In this document: positions 1 through 10,322 of the stretch, in pieces | How the letters are laid out: each line of letters begins with the position of its first letter | How positions within the stretch are numbered: the first letter of the stretch is position 1 | NCBI GenBank assembly: GCA_022925895.1 | Contig: JAKSYS010000654.1 | Span: 1-34,965, forward strand | DNA: 34,965 bases | Direction: 5' to 3' | Source of the DNA: Fragilaria crotonensis | Taxonomy: Eukaryota > Bacillariophyta > Fragilariophyceae > Fragilariales > Fragilariaceae | Translations under genes and position numbers: made by a program | The notes under the pieces: generated by a model | Database searches by the model: none | Told to the model about the DNA's origin: nothing | Seen by the model: the letters and a program-made list of their open reading frames with translations, nothing else

Positions 1-76
1 TATGTAGTAGTATATTCCGTTCCGTACCAGTGTACAGTATGCAAACAACGAACGGCGAACCATAGCGACGAGGACG

Positions 77-1099
77 ATGGGACAATTGCTGTCGTCGCAT
101 TCGACACCATCGGAGGATGATCCAGTTTCGAGCTTAGCCGCTCCTCTTCTAGTTGAAAATGACGCCAATGTTGTTGGCATGGTTGATGAAGGAACTGTTG
201 CTTCGGAGGATATCGCGAACAGGTACAGCCCTGATGAAGAATTGCCATCCATGGCGGCGATGAATGATGACGAGGATATTCAAGCATTGCCAAACGAAGA
301 ATCAGCATCCAATTTCATGAAAACATCACTGTTACCTTGGAATTCGTTATCGACTGGAGAAGCGCAATTGTTCAGCTTCGTCAAATTTTCCGTTATCACT
401 CTCTGTCTCGTACTGGCAATACATGTTTTGGTTCGACGACTTAACTGGGAGCACGATGCTCTCAATACGTTGGAAGCAATAGCACTGTATCAATCAAATT
501 TGATATGGCTGGACCTCGTTGTATTCTTTGTGGTCTGTCGGTGTCCCCTAGACCTGGATTCCCCCTCATGGCTCCTGGTCACCGCGACATCAGCGTTCTT
601 TTCTTCGTGGATTACTCGCTTTCCATTTTTGCAGCATTCGGCTACTCTGTTTGAGATACATTGCTCATGGTCATGGATGACCTGGGCGTATGCATTGGTA
701 GTTCTTCTCATATGCTCCGCCCTCGTCATTCACCATGTACGCTACGCGAGTCAAAACAAACGCCTGTTGTGCAAATTCGCCGAAGTCACACTCACAGCAT
801 GCGCGATGTTCGGACCATCCTTGTTGTTGGCACCGTCTGATTTTCATCTCCACCATTGGTTGGTGGGATGGTGGTTGGGTATGCACTGTAATTTCCCGAC
901 AATCTATTCCAAACTGGCCATGGCTTGGTGTTGGGGAATGTACATAAATGGGATAGCCGTCTATGGGAGGGATCCAGTACAAATGTGCGGCTATATTGAT
1001 TATTATTACGAGGATCAACATTGTCATGCTGATACGAAAGTACATGGCGACATTCCATCCGACTGGAGGAATTGTTCGTCATCTGGATACCATCCTTGA
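77..1099 (+). CDS. Multi-pass membrane protein with probable N-myristoylation signal, function unknown
   Basis: This is a 340-residue ORF starting at a true ATG. The N-terminus MGQLLS fits the myristoylation pattern (Gly2, Ser6), which would put the N-terminus on the cytosolic face of a membrane. Residues 7-95 are acidic and probably disordered. Hydrophobic segments lie near 101-119, 140-155, 164-180, 199-220 and 232-252. An FHLHHW motif (256-261) is followed by a Gly/Trp-rich hydrophobic stretch; clustered histidines at a membrane boundary could bind metal or heme, but I cannot name the family. The C-terminal tail (300-340) is Cys/His-rich and hydrophilic. No intron is needed. The gene is real with fair confidence because the frame is long and the hydrophobic segments are regular. 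The function is unknown. Confidence 0.7.
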   Translation: MGQLLSSHSTPSEDDPVSSLAAPLLVENDANVVGMVDEGTVASEDIANRYSPDEELPSMAAMNDDEDIQALPNEESASNFMKTSLLPWNSLSTGEAQLFSFVKFSVITLCLVLAIHVLVRRLNWEHDALNTLEAIALYQSNLIWLDLVVFFVVCRCPLDLDSPSWLLVTATSAFFSSWITRFPFLQHSATLFEIHCSWSWMTWAYALVVLLICSALVIHHVRYASQNKRLLCKFAEVTLTACAMFGPSLLLAPSDFHLHHWLVGWWLGMHCNFPTIYSKLAMAWCWGMYINGIAVYGRDPVQMCGYIDYYYEDQHCHADTKVHGDIPSDWRNCSSSGYHP

Positions 1100-1309
1100 G
1101 GTCGATCGAATCGTTCTGTACCTCACAGCATGCGAATCTGGACGCAGCACTTTGACTCGATTTCTGACTCTTTTCTCAGAATGATAAACAACCTTCAGAG
1201 GGCGCTGGAATCAGATGCCGCCAACCGCCAACTACGTTGGAGTAGGTTGAGCCGACTACGACAAGTGAAAGAAACTTTCCAAAGAATTTTCGTCGTCGAC
1301 TGCAAAGAA

Positions 1310-1627
1310 TCATAAGAGCCTCACCCGGTATATCATCGGCCACATCTTTCCAGTGACCCAGTACTCATCAACCACATTCGTCGCAGATATGCCATTGAGA
1401 ACATCACTGGAAGTAGCTCGGTCAGGATACATGGTCGAAAAGTCGTATCGCGTCGCTACCATCCCAGATTGAATGTCAATCTTGACGATACGATCTGTCA
1501 GCCAGACATGGGCCAGTACATACTTTCCGCCGTGCATCAACTCCAATTCATTCAGTCTGCTTTCGGCGCGCAGGAGTAAGGGTGTTCCTCCCGCACTGCG
1601 TGTTACGGCGATCGGATCCATGGCGAC
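1310..1627 (-). pseudogene. Glutaminyl-peptide cyclotransferase C-terminal fragment
   Basis: The minus-strand frame ending at 1310 contains the hallmarks of the glutamine cyclotransferase family (PF05096, beta-propeller type): LNELE, AHVWLTDRIVKIDIQSG, DVLNGISA, and the terminal YWVTGKMWPMIYRV. This family converts N-terminal Gln to pyroglutamate in the secretory pathway. Only about the last 105 residues are present, where the full domain is about 250. To the right (5' on this strand) the similarity stops near 1625, where a trypsin-like sequence begins on the other strand. The open frame continues to 1822 only as antisense of that protease. I see no start codon context or N-terminal exons within the next 1.4 kb. 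It is best read as a truncated gene fragment. Confidence 0.75.
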
Positions 1628-2224
1628 ATTATGATGTGCGCTGGAGTCAGTAGAGGGGGCAAGGACAGCTGTCAAGATGATTCTGGTGGGCCTCTTGGCA
1701 TCGTCGATGGGGAAAACTTCACCCTGGTGGGGATCGTGAGTTGGGGCGACGGATGCGCGAGGCCAGACGCTCCCGGAGTGTACAGCCGCGTTTCCGGGCA
1801 AATTGACTGGATCAAAAGTCAAATTTGCGATCTTTCTGACAACCCTCCAGAGTACTGCGCAGGTGTGATTCCAGCCACAGTCAGTCCAGTGGCTTCAGTC
1901 ACTTCATCTAGTGACCCCGTGTCCGCAATTACACCAAGCCCAGCACCCACACCTCCATCGCCAACTAGCACTCCAACGACTTCTAGTCTTGTGCCGACTC
2001 CCAACGCATGCGTGGATTCGAACGACGATACTCTCCTCATTGATGAAATCATTGGCCGTAAAGATTGTGTTTGGCTTAGCGAGAACCCTTTGTTCGGCTA
2101 TCTTTGCAAGTTCATTGACGTCGCGGCATCGTGCAAAAAGAAACATGTAATGCCTGTGATTACTTCTATCCTGCTGGCACTCAAGGTCATAAGCGCAGAT
2201 AACATGATAAACTTGTTAGATTAG
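1625..2224 (+). pseudogene. Trypsin-like (S1) serine protease C-terminal fragment with diatom-type Cys-rich tail
   Basis: From 1628 the plus strand reads [24 protein letters not shown] in two adjoining parts: the MCAG element and the Ser195 block [32 protein letters not shown] and the final W-I helix of the S1 fold follow. The His57 and Asp102 parts are absent, since upstream sequence is antisense cyclotransferase, so it cannot be an active protease. The oxyanion-hole glycine (QGDSGG in the family) is Asp here. After the domain come a Pro/Ser/Thr linker (about residues 95-130) and a Cys-spaced module ([22 protein letters not shown], then C) like the short Cys-rich repeats found on diatom secreted proteins. 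The first ATG in frame is at 1631. The ORF is open to 2224, but the gene is N-terminally truncated. Confidence 0.75.
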
Positions 2225-3047
2225 CAGTTTGAAGAATTCTGAATCCTTCCGTCTGCTTTATCACTCACGGGGATTTCCAAGCTGGCGTCAATCGTAAGGA
2301 CGCACAAGTAACTTGCCATGCAGTCTTCCTTGCAGCCGTCTCACAGCTTGGGAAGGCTCCCGCGTTACAGAACTCATCGCTGTACACTGTACCACACAGG
2401 ATGCATCATCCCTCGAGGGGAACCGTCCTTCATCACAGTTTGAGCCATAGGCTGCAGGGTCGATACGAGGGTGGAAATTCAAAGCAGCGCTCAGCACAAG
2501 GAGCCACACATTTGACGAGACTCTAGCGTGTACTGGAGTAGACAATAACAAACATCGTCTCCATCAAGTTGGCCAGTGCACCTGCTGCACTGGATTCGAG
2601 TGGGTAGTGCAAGCCATACTCTAATAAGTTCAAAATTTGGTCTATCGTCAAGGAAACACATTTTGCAATCTACGTGCATCATGAACTCGCCTTCCCGTGG
2701 CAATCCTTGCACTCTCTCGCCAAGGCCTCATCGCCGCTGCCACTGAGCATGATCTCGTCGACAAACGATCTCGATCCAAGAATCTGGAGGCGAAGGAAAT
2801 CTACCCCGCCTCTGCCTCGTCCGCGTTCAAGGGTAATCGCGTTCGTCCGACACCGTCAAAGCCGCGACCGGAGTGTCTCTCCCGTAGTGGATGAATCCTG
2901 ACATTCGCTAACTTCCAGCAGGCATCAGCGTTGTCGCGAATGCGATTGGCTATAGTGGCAATGCAGCACCCAGCCACGATTGCGATCGATGATGTGGACG
3001 GTAGTCACATTCCAAAAGTTTACTAGCCAAAAATGTCACCGCGTTGA
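2225..3047. other. Intergenic, no gene recognised
   Basis: This 0.8-kb stretch holds only short overlapping ORFs on both strands, the longest 87 codons (2288-2551, minus). None shows a domain, signal peptide plus conserved core, or splice-linked extension that I can recognise. The segment may be further debris from the rearrangement at 1625 or untranslated sequence of the neighbours. Confidence 0.5.
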
Positions 3048-3845
3048 TTATCCCATTCGACGCCAAGCAGTCTTTTTCCTATACACTTCCTCTCGCTGGT
3101 CCTTGGAAATAACGACACTCACACCGGTAATGGTGGAAATCACTGCAATACCGATTGCTCCCAGCTCTAAAGGGCCGAACGTTTCTGGCGTGAACGCTCT
3201 CTTGACCAAAAGATGGCCATACGTGTAAAACAAGGATAATATGTTGGTCCCGAATCGCAATCCCTCTCCTCCTCCCGCGGCTACTCCTCGATTGACAATG
3301 CTCGTTAGCAGCAAGAAACTGGCCAGACAAATTCCGGCGCAGGACGCTCCAATCCGTCCCTTGTTGGCCACAAAGTAGGCTCTCGAGCAAACGACCCACA
3401 TGAATCCCATCATACCAAGGACAAAATGTGCATTGGTGGCAACCCATGGCATTTGAAAATCACGCAGAATCAAGTGCCAAACACTTGAGGTGAGTTCCAA
3501 TTTGGTTTCCACAAGTTGATTGACGGCAATTGTAGCCCACATGACGGATAACAGTTCGGAAGTGAGCGCCGTGACTGCAAATAGTGGATACGATCGACGT
3601 AAAAAAATCTCGAGACGTCCGTCGTCTTCGTCGGGTTCATACTTGAGAGGATTCAATAACCCAACGGGGACCATGGCAGCAGCAAGAATCGACGCTGTCG
3701 TTTTCATATTGTTAAACAGCGACGCTGTCGCGGATGAATAATCCGCCAGAACAACAGGGGTTGGTAATTCAATTGCGAGAACGGAACCTCCGCGATGATG
3801 TGCCGCGGTGATCCCAATCATTAGGAGCTGCAATGATCTCTTCAT
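3048..3845 (-). CDS. Secretory-pathway multi-pass membrane protein, unknown
   Basis: From the first true ATG (3845; the open frame runs back to a TTG at 3878) the product is 265 residues. The N-terminus MKRSLQLLMIGITAA resembles a signal sequence. Further hydrophobic segments lie near 48-65, 86-107, 135-157, 166-185 and 225-247. A charged DEDDGRLEIFLRR loop (73-84) lies between the first two, and the C-terminus is basic (REEVYRKKTAWRRMG). I do not recognise a named domain. It is divergent from the gene at 4383, which also encodes a small protein with an N-terminal signal and several membrane segments, with 537 bp between the two start codons, so shared control is possible but not shown. Confidence 0.7.
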   Translation of the reverse strand: MKRSLQLLMIGITAAHHRGGSVLAIELPTPVVLADYSSATASLFNNMKTTASILAAAMVPVGLLNPLKYEPDEDDGRLEIFLRRSYPLFAVTALTSELLSVMWATIAVNQLVETKLELTSSVWHLILRDFQMPWVATNAHFVLGMMGFMWVVCSRAYFVANKGRIGASCAGICLASFLLLTSIVNRGVAAGGGEGLRFGTNILSLFYTYGHLLVKRAFTPETFGPLELGAIGIAVISTITGVSVVISKDQREEVYRKKTAWRRMG

Positions 3846-4382
3846 GTTCCTTATGTCGATGATGTCAAGTGTCAACAAGGATTATGCACAAACTAACGCC
3901 GACTCGATAACATGCGTGTCGGCAAGACTCTCATTTTGCTTGAGCACTACCGGTAGTAGACTTTCGTCCAGTAGCGTTCGTAGTGCAATGTACTAGTACT
4001 GGAGTACCAGGTACAAGTACTTTAGAAGACTGCAAAGAGGAATTCAAATATATGTATAGAGAGGTCTAGGCTTTAGGCGCATAGAAAACCACATGTATGC
4101 GTAATGCGTAGTGAACAATGGGATATATGATATATGATATATCATACAATATACACATCATGTGTACTGTATGTACAGCTGTATATATATATATATGTAT
4201 GGTAAGCAAGGCTACCAGGTACTGTTAGCACGTATATACTGGTAGCACTCCGAGCACGGGATAGGGGGTTGTCAATTGACAGTTGTCAGGTGTCAGCTCG
4301 GGCCTGAAAAGATACCGCCGACAAAATCCTTTTGACTCAATATCCTGCACACAAAACTTCGCGGAATCTAGCCAAGAAGTTC
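3846..4382. promoter_or_regulatory. Divergent promoter region with palindromes and an AT microsatellite
   Basis: The 537 bp between the two divergent start codons contain CTACCGGTAG (3947-3956), GTACCAGGTAC (4004-4014), TACCAGGTAC (4213-4222), and the perfect palindrome TGTCAATTGACA (4270-4281) followed by TTGTCAGGTGTCAG. In between (about 4110-4200) is an AT-rich stretch of GATATAT and TATATA repeats that would melt easily. The first two motifs recur in other intergenic regions of this window. Transcription start sites cannot be placed from sequence alone. Confidence 0.4.
4110..4200. repeat. AT-rich microsatellite-like tract
   Basis: It contains tandem GATATAT units, an inverted ATATGATATATCAT segment and a (TA)n run near 4180-4195. 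It is low-complexity sequence with no coding content. Confidence 0.7.
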
Positions 4383-5081
4383 ATGATGATATCCCCCTCC
4401 ATCACGATGATAGCCTTGTTGTTGCTATCCGTGTCGCTCCCGATGTCGCTAGCAGCGGATTCGCCATTTTCAACTCAGGTCAAAAGTTCCATGACCCACA
4501 TTGGAGGCGTACCTGTGAATCACATTTCACGAAAGTACAAAGATTCTGGAGTTCATCAAGTATCCAGCAACAACGACATCGTGACTGAACTCCGCGGTGG
4601 AGGTGCTGTCGCGTCCAAGACGAAACAAAAGTCAACCGTCGCCACAGCTCCTGTTGCGGTTGAGCGCTTTGGGTGGTTCAAACCGGGCATGACAGTTCGA
4701 GCCAAGTGGCTTGGGTTCTGGTTGCTCTTGTGGAACTCCATGGCGCTTGTGGATGCGTTGATGTTCACCTTTCGTGCGAAACAAAACCTGGATGGTTACC
4801 TCATTGGTGAATGGGGACCACATACGCTAGCGATGACCCGCATGCTTGCCAACTGCCAAGTAGGCCTGATCGCAACGATTGCAATGGTGGCGTTGGTCGG
4901 TGATGAAAAAACCATCAAGAACATGTTCAAGATCCTCATCCTCGTTACTCTTGGCGCTTTCCGTTCGGTATTTGCTGGTGTGGCGGAGGGAACGATTAAG
5001 GCTCCATGGAAAACAGGATACGCCTCGGCCTTGACGTTACCACCGCTTCTTTTGTTGTCCTATTTTGCTTTCGTCTTCTAA
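4383..5081 (+). CDS. Secreted/membrane protein with signal peptide and C-terminal hydrophobic helices, unknown
   Basis: The first ATG is at 4383; the longer open frame begins at a TTG (4332). The product is 232 residues. MMISPSITMIALLLLSVSLP followed by MSLAA-DS is a clear signal peptide with likely cleavage after Ala24 or Ala25. Residues 26-95 are polar, with an ELRGGG element at 69-74. Hydrophobic segments then lie near 109-128, 157-173, 181-199 and 214-232, so the C-terminal half is a four-helix membrane domain. The family is not recognised. The LRGGG stretch resembles the ubiquitin tail only by chance, since no ubiquitin fold surrounds it. A role in an endomembrane or plastid-envelope compartment is possible from the signal peptide. 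Confidence 0.7.
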   Translation: MMISPSITMIALLLLSVSLPMSLAADSPFSTQVKSSMTHIGGVPVNHISRKYKDSGVHQVSSNNDIVTELRGGGAVASKTKQKSTVATAPVAVERFGWFKPGMTVRAKWLGFWLLLWNSMALVDALMFTFRAKQNLDGYLIGEWGPHTLAMTRMLANCQVGLIATIAMVALVGDEKTIKNMFKILILVTLGAFRSVFAGVAEGTIKAPWKTGYASALTLPPLLLLSYFAFVF

Positions 5082-5357
5082 TGAGACGAAACGAAATGAT
5101 GATGGTTCAACAAAAATTTCCACTAATCAGTGAAAAATTAGTAAATATCAATTTTGTGTTTCTATGTGCATGCAATCCGCATAATCAATGCCTTCATACT
5201 GTATTCAAACACAATATTCACGGCAGGTGCTTCTGCAGAGGCTGAAACGGGTTTTCCGCCGCCTCTTCGTTCGTCGACTTCTGTCGCGTGCGTCTAAGAT
5301 CAGAAAGCAAACGTTGACAGAAGCGCAGATTGTCCTAGTCTTTGAAACATTGGCTAC

Positions 5358-8300
5358 CTACTGCAATCCTAACAAAAACAAAGTCTGATCTGCATCACCT
5401 TGTTCGCTGTCCACGTCATCGTCATCCGCACTACCATCAATGTCACTCTCACAACCATCGACGTCCATAATGTCATTGTACACAACTTTGGTATCGGCTC
5501 GCGACGCAGCTGCGACTTGTTTGCGCCATTCCAACAATCTGGACTCGACCGTCACGGGTGAGAAATATACCTTTGCATGAACGGCGTGAACTTGGCCGTA
5601 GCGATGACATCGAGCGAAGGCTTGTTGCTCTTCTTCTTGACGCACAAACGGTTCCAAGAAGAACATCTTGCAAGCCGCTGTCAAGGTCAAACCCGATGCT
5701 GCAGCACCAGATTGGACTATCAAGACAAGTGGGTTATCGAGGGGAGACATTGCGGTCTCGTCAGTTTTCTCCTCAAGGTCGCATCCAACCAATGATCCTT
5801 TCCAGTCAAAGACGGCTCGCTCCGCTTGCGCAGGACTTTGGCCCGAAAAGACAGCTCGGTTGCCAATTTTGTGATATGACAAGAGTGCCATAAGGTGTTG
5901 TACTGCGGCGCGCGAACTCGTGAAGACGACGCTTCGTTCCTTGCGAGGCAAGTCGCGTAACAATGCCTGCATCTTGCTTGAGAGTCCGTGAGCAGGCTCC
6001 ACGGTCGGAAGTGCAGTTGCATTGTTGTGTACTTGTTCAAAGCAAGTTGCGGCTCGAAAGAAGGAAATGACTTCCCTTGGGATTGCGGACACTCGAGGAT
6101 CACCTCGTTGCGAAACATGGGTTGGAGGATCAATTGCAAGAAACAGTTGGAGCCACATGTCTTGATCCAATTGACCGTTGCTCTCGTCAAGCATTTTGGC
6201 TGCCTTCCGGATCAGATTTTTCGCCCCGGACCGCTGCTTTGCTTCTATCTGCTCCGCATCTGTACAAAGAGATGGGTCGACGACGACCAATGCCGTTTTA
6301 TCGAGTTCCTTTCGACACGTCGGGCACTTGGCTTGTCGGTTAGACGCAAGTTGGCTCGCGATGTAGTCGCTGATACAACTGGCGCAAAACAAATGGCCAC
6401 ACGGAGTCAAACCAACCAGCCCAGGAATTGACTCGTCGACAGAATACGCATCCGACGAGCCAAGGGGTCCCACACAGATGACGCACGAGGTTTTTTCGTA
6501 CTCCTTGAAGGACATTGCCTCGAGACTTTCAAAGGCTGACATTTGCTTCACATCGTCTGGCACCTCAATGGCTCGTCCAAGATTTTTCAACAATTTCGCC
6601 TGCTCTTTGGCTACGGGGATGTGTTCGGCCAGGCGTTGCTTCGAGTCCACAATGTCGGCTTCAAGCGTGCGATAGAGAATGACCGCCATCTGAGGATGCT
6701 GCGATCGCGGCGGGCCCTTGGCTCGAACCAGTCGTATATGGGGACTGTCCCCATCCAAGACGATCAAGAGACCTCGACTGGCGCTTTCCATTTCTCGTTG
6801 TGCTTCCCTGACGCGTTTCCTGCTGTCGATGGTAGAGTACACGTCATTTTCATTTCTAGCTTGCTCGTAGGCAGCGTTGCTCTCCCTCAATGCTTTCTCG
6901 ACGAACGGCACTCGGTCCACCGTTGTTACTTCAACGCCCTTCTTGGCATGTTGGCGCAAGATCGTGGCTTTTTCGGCATCGCTGAATTGAATGATCGCGC
7001 ATCCATTCGATTTTGTCACGACCTTGTGTGCGGTCGATTCCACTACACTCGCGATCGCACGGTGCAATTCTTGCGCTTTCACGGTCGGAGGGATATTGTG
7101 CAGCGCCAAAGCCACCGGATGTGCCCAGCCATAGTCAGGGTGGTTGTTCGGCAACGCCCGCTTGAATCGTGAAGAAGGTCTCCAACCACGTGTCAACAGG
7201 CCAGGCAGTTTCTGGCCCGTATCAACATTCACCGGTACATCTCCTCGTTCGGCCGTTCGGCATCTCGAAAGTCCTCCAATTGGTCGATCGACCGTTGAAC
7301 GAATCGAGGAAGGCCCCACTGGCATTTGTTGCGATGCTTGAGATACATGTTTTGGAAACGCGGATCCTTGCACTGCAGCTCGCCATCGCCAAAGAGCAGC
7401 AATTGATCGATCTATTGTGGACGGAAGCACGACTTCTCCCATGGTGACTCGCTCCAAGGCTAGGTGCCAGTAGGCCTTCGCTTTGGTGGTTCTGGCCGCT
7501 TTGATTTCTCGTTCTGCCTCGACCAACTTCTTGCGACACTCCTTCCGACGTTCTTCCAATGAATCTGTCGCCCGGTTGCGTTTCGCCATGCCGCCTCCAG
7601 CGCCAAGTGTTAAATCGGACACAAAGTCGTCCATTGTTTGCACTTTCGCCTGCACCTGAGAGAGGTAACGAATGGCTTCAGCGCACGACAGAGTGCGATT
7701 GCGGGTCAGCCCCGATCGGATTTGGGTCAGCCCTCGATAAAGGTCATTGTCCGGACGTCTTTCCAATTCCTCATCAGGGTCCAAGCCAGCAGGAAACTGT
7801 TCAAAAAAGGCTCGTCGATTGTATAGTTTCACCAAATTGTCAAGTTTCACGAGCTCGCTAGTGACCCCCAGGCCTCCTGCTAGGAGCATGGGAGAGATGC
7901 ACAGCTCTCGAAGCAAACGCAGACAGAGACGAGAAACCCCACCGACAACGTCCTCGTCCTTCAGTTGGGTGGAAACAATGTACTCGAGAAAGCAATATAT
8001 CGCTCGTTCGTATGGTGATTGAGGGACAGGAGTGAATTCCACTGTCATGGGCTTCAAACCCATGAGGGGCGCTCCTGTTTTACAGATCGTCATTGCCTTG
8101 CTGCGCCTCAACAGTAAGAGACCAAGCACCTTGAGAGTATCCAATCCGTGTTTGCTATGCAGCTTCCAGTGGTTCGTGATACTGAAATCGAAGAAGCCAT
8201 CTTCCGACTTGGCGGCATAGGGTTCGAGACTCAAAAAATTGAGCTCTCCTCTCAAGTCTTCGATGCCATCAAAAAGAGGCGTACCTGAAAGCATCCAACG

Positions 8301-10322
8301 ACGCCGAGCTTTGAGTTTGTCGCAATTCCTGGCAATAGCTGTCGACGACGATCGAATTTCTTGCATCTCATCCAAGACAATTCGACCCCAGCTCATTTCG
8401 CGCAACCATTTCGACGTTTTCACATTGTCGAGGACTTGGTACGTTGTCAAGACAATATCTGCCTGCTCAAGTTCTTGTTGTTGTTGCGAAGACATATGGG
8501 GACTATTATACAGACGAACAACCAGATATGGCGCTGCCTTTGAAATCTCAGCCTTCCATTGCCACATCAGGGCCGGCGGGACGACAATCAGTGTGCAATG
8601 TGATCCTGAAGGCCTCAAATCGTTCATTGTAGTTATTATGAGAGCGAGTATCATTATCGTCTTGCTGCAAGCACAGTGTGAAATGCATGACAGTGAGCTT
8701 CATTTGCACGACAGTATCGAAAAAAGAGACGTCGTAGTATCGCCGTGCACGTACCCTAATCCCATTTCATCTGCGAGAATACCGCCATGCATCATTGCTG
8801 GACGATCGAGTCGTAACTGACCCAATGCAGGACTGTAGTAATACTTACCTCCGTCGTGCCACTCGCGCTCTTCCCAGATAATCGAATTGATGCCAAAGCC
8901 TCCAAGTGACTCCATCTGACGCATCCAGCAAAGAGCGTGTTGTTGGTGGCATAGGAGAGGCATGGTGAGGCTGTGTTGCAAGCTACGTTCGAGTTGAGGC
9001 CATTCGGAAATGTCATTTCCAGTATTCTCCCACATTTTGAGTAATCCAGGAATAGTAAATGCCGAAAGAACATCTGGTGTCTCCCGCGTGGAATCGCAGA
9101 GTGTCAAATCCACCTTCGAACCAGCTGTCTCCTTCGTTTCGTCCTCTTCATGAAACACGAGTTTTGGCAATGGTGCGGATGCAAACACCGGTTGAGTGGG
9201 GGTCGGTGCGACATGAATAGGTTCTGTCGTATGATATGAATCACGATCCAACGCTGTCATGACTTTCAAGAGATCTTGTTCCACCAGCACTTCTGGTAGT
9301 AATCGATGGGCGTATACACCAATTCGAAGTTTGTAAGTACCATTCGATGTTTGTTTCAAGACAGGATACGTCATGACAAGGGGAATGTCATAGAGCCCTA
9401 AAGGCGACTGTAATTCAGCCAAGGAATTCAAGACGGATCGAGTGTCAACAGGGACCGTCCGCAGACCTTGATAGAGGTCTACGACTCCGTCAGTTTGATC
9501 GAATTTCCAGGTAACCAAGTCTTGCAGTGGCACGTGGTGATCGTCATGAATCATATGTGAGTGTAGGTGACCATACGTAGGATCCCATATTTTGGGAATA
9601 CCGTCCGAAGACCAATGTCGATCCCACAACGCTTGAATCTCAGAGATGCGGGTCGCACGCTCTGTCTTGGAATGGTCCGGCGGCAAGTCGGCCAAGGCTT
9701 GCTTGTTGAGGTGTGGCTTTGGAAATTTGGTACGTTTCACAGAAGCCACAGTATGTGCTGCTGATGGTTTATGCTTTGTCGCGTTCTTCCATCGGGAAGA
9801 TGGCGGGCCACGGGCACGGACAGTTCGAGTAATGGTTCCCAAGAGGCGATAGACCGATAGTGGGAAACCGTGTCGTGCCGCTTCCATAGCAGAATACTTG
9901 TAGGACCAGACTTCCGGTTGAGGCAAGAGTGGTGAGTATGGATACTTAGGATGCCCATAGGCTGCGACCATATAATCTTGGGGTAGAAGCATTCGCTTGC
10001 CATCGTAAGAAATCAAGATCCCGTTCGAGTACTCGACATTGGTGTAGATAGTTGGCGGAAAGCATCCTTCTTCGGATGCCAACCCCTTTGCAGCTGCGTA
10101 GGGCATTGTCCGCGGGAGACGTTGCGCTTTTGATAATTCTCGGCGATGGACAGTAATCGATGACGATGCAGAAGATGTTGCTACTGCTGTTGGTGCTTCA
10201 GATGACGAGGCTCGTGAATCGCCATTCTTCGCCTGAGTCGCGCTTTGTTTTTTCTTTTTCTTGGTTCCTTGGTCGTTCGTTTCACCATTCTGCTTGCCGT
10301 GATTGCGCTTGCGTCCAGTCAT
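5358..10322 (-). CDS. SHPRH/RAD5-like SNF2 helicase with RING finger (one 90-bp intron)
   Basis: The gene is two exons, 10322-8755 and 8664-5358, giving 1624 residues. The intron starts GTACGT and ends TTGCAG; joining it completes the Walker A motif GGILADEMGLGKT (about 512-525), which no single frame contains. A basic KKKKK signal near the N-terminus suggests nuclear import. Motif II reads VLDEMQEI (DEMQ at 621-624, in place of DEAH/DEAQ), followed by RRWMLSGTPLFDGIEDLRGEL as in SHPRH. An insertion follows, containing a degenerate duplicated segment (938-1006), an RRM-like stretch (about 1039-1104), and a C3HC4 RING (Cys1250, 1253, 1278, His1280, Cys1283, 1286, 1303, 1306). The C-lobe motif VI is ARCHRYGQ (1540-1547). 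Human SHPRH is similar in length and has its RING between the helicase lobes. The family ubiquitinates PCNA and remodels chromatin at stalled forks. The tail is acidic. Confidence 0.9.
8665..8754 (-). other. Spliceosomal intron of the SHPRH-like gene
   Basis: It is a 90-bp GT-AG intron on the minus strand, donor GTACGT at 8754 and acceptor TTGCAG ending at 8665. It interrupts the glycine codon of Walker A (phase 2). Removing it joins ...DEMGLG to KTIMILAL with the frame kept, and the total coding length (4875 nt) is divisible by three. This is the only intron I can place with confidence in the window. Confidence 0.9.

Noticed and set aside
4587..4605. Ubiquitin-like tail (LRGGG) in the 4383 gene
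   Set aside because: It is followed by a long hydrophobic region and preceded by no ubiquitin fold.
6543..7172. 209-residue plus-strand ORF
   Set aside because: It is antisense to the well-supported SHPRH-like gene and has no domain.
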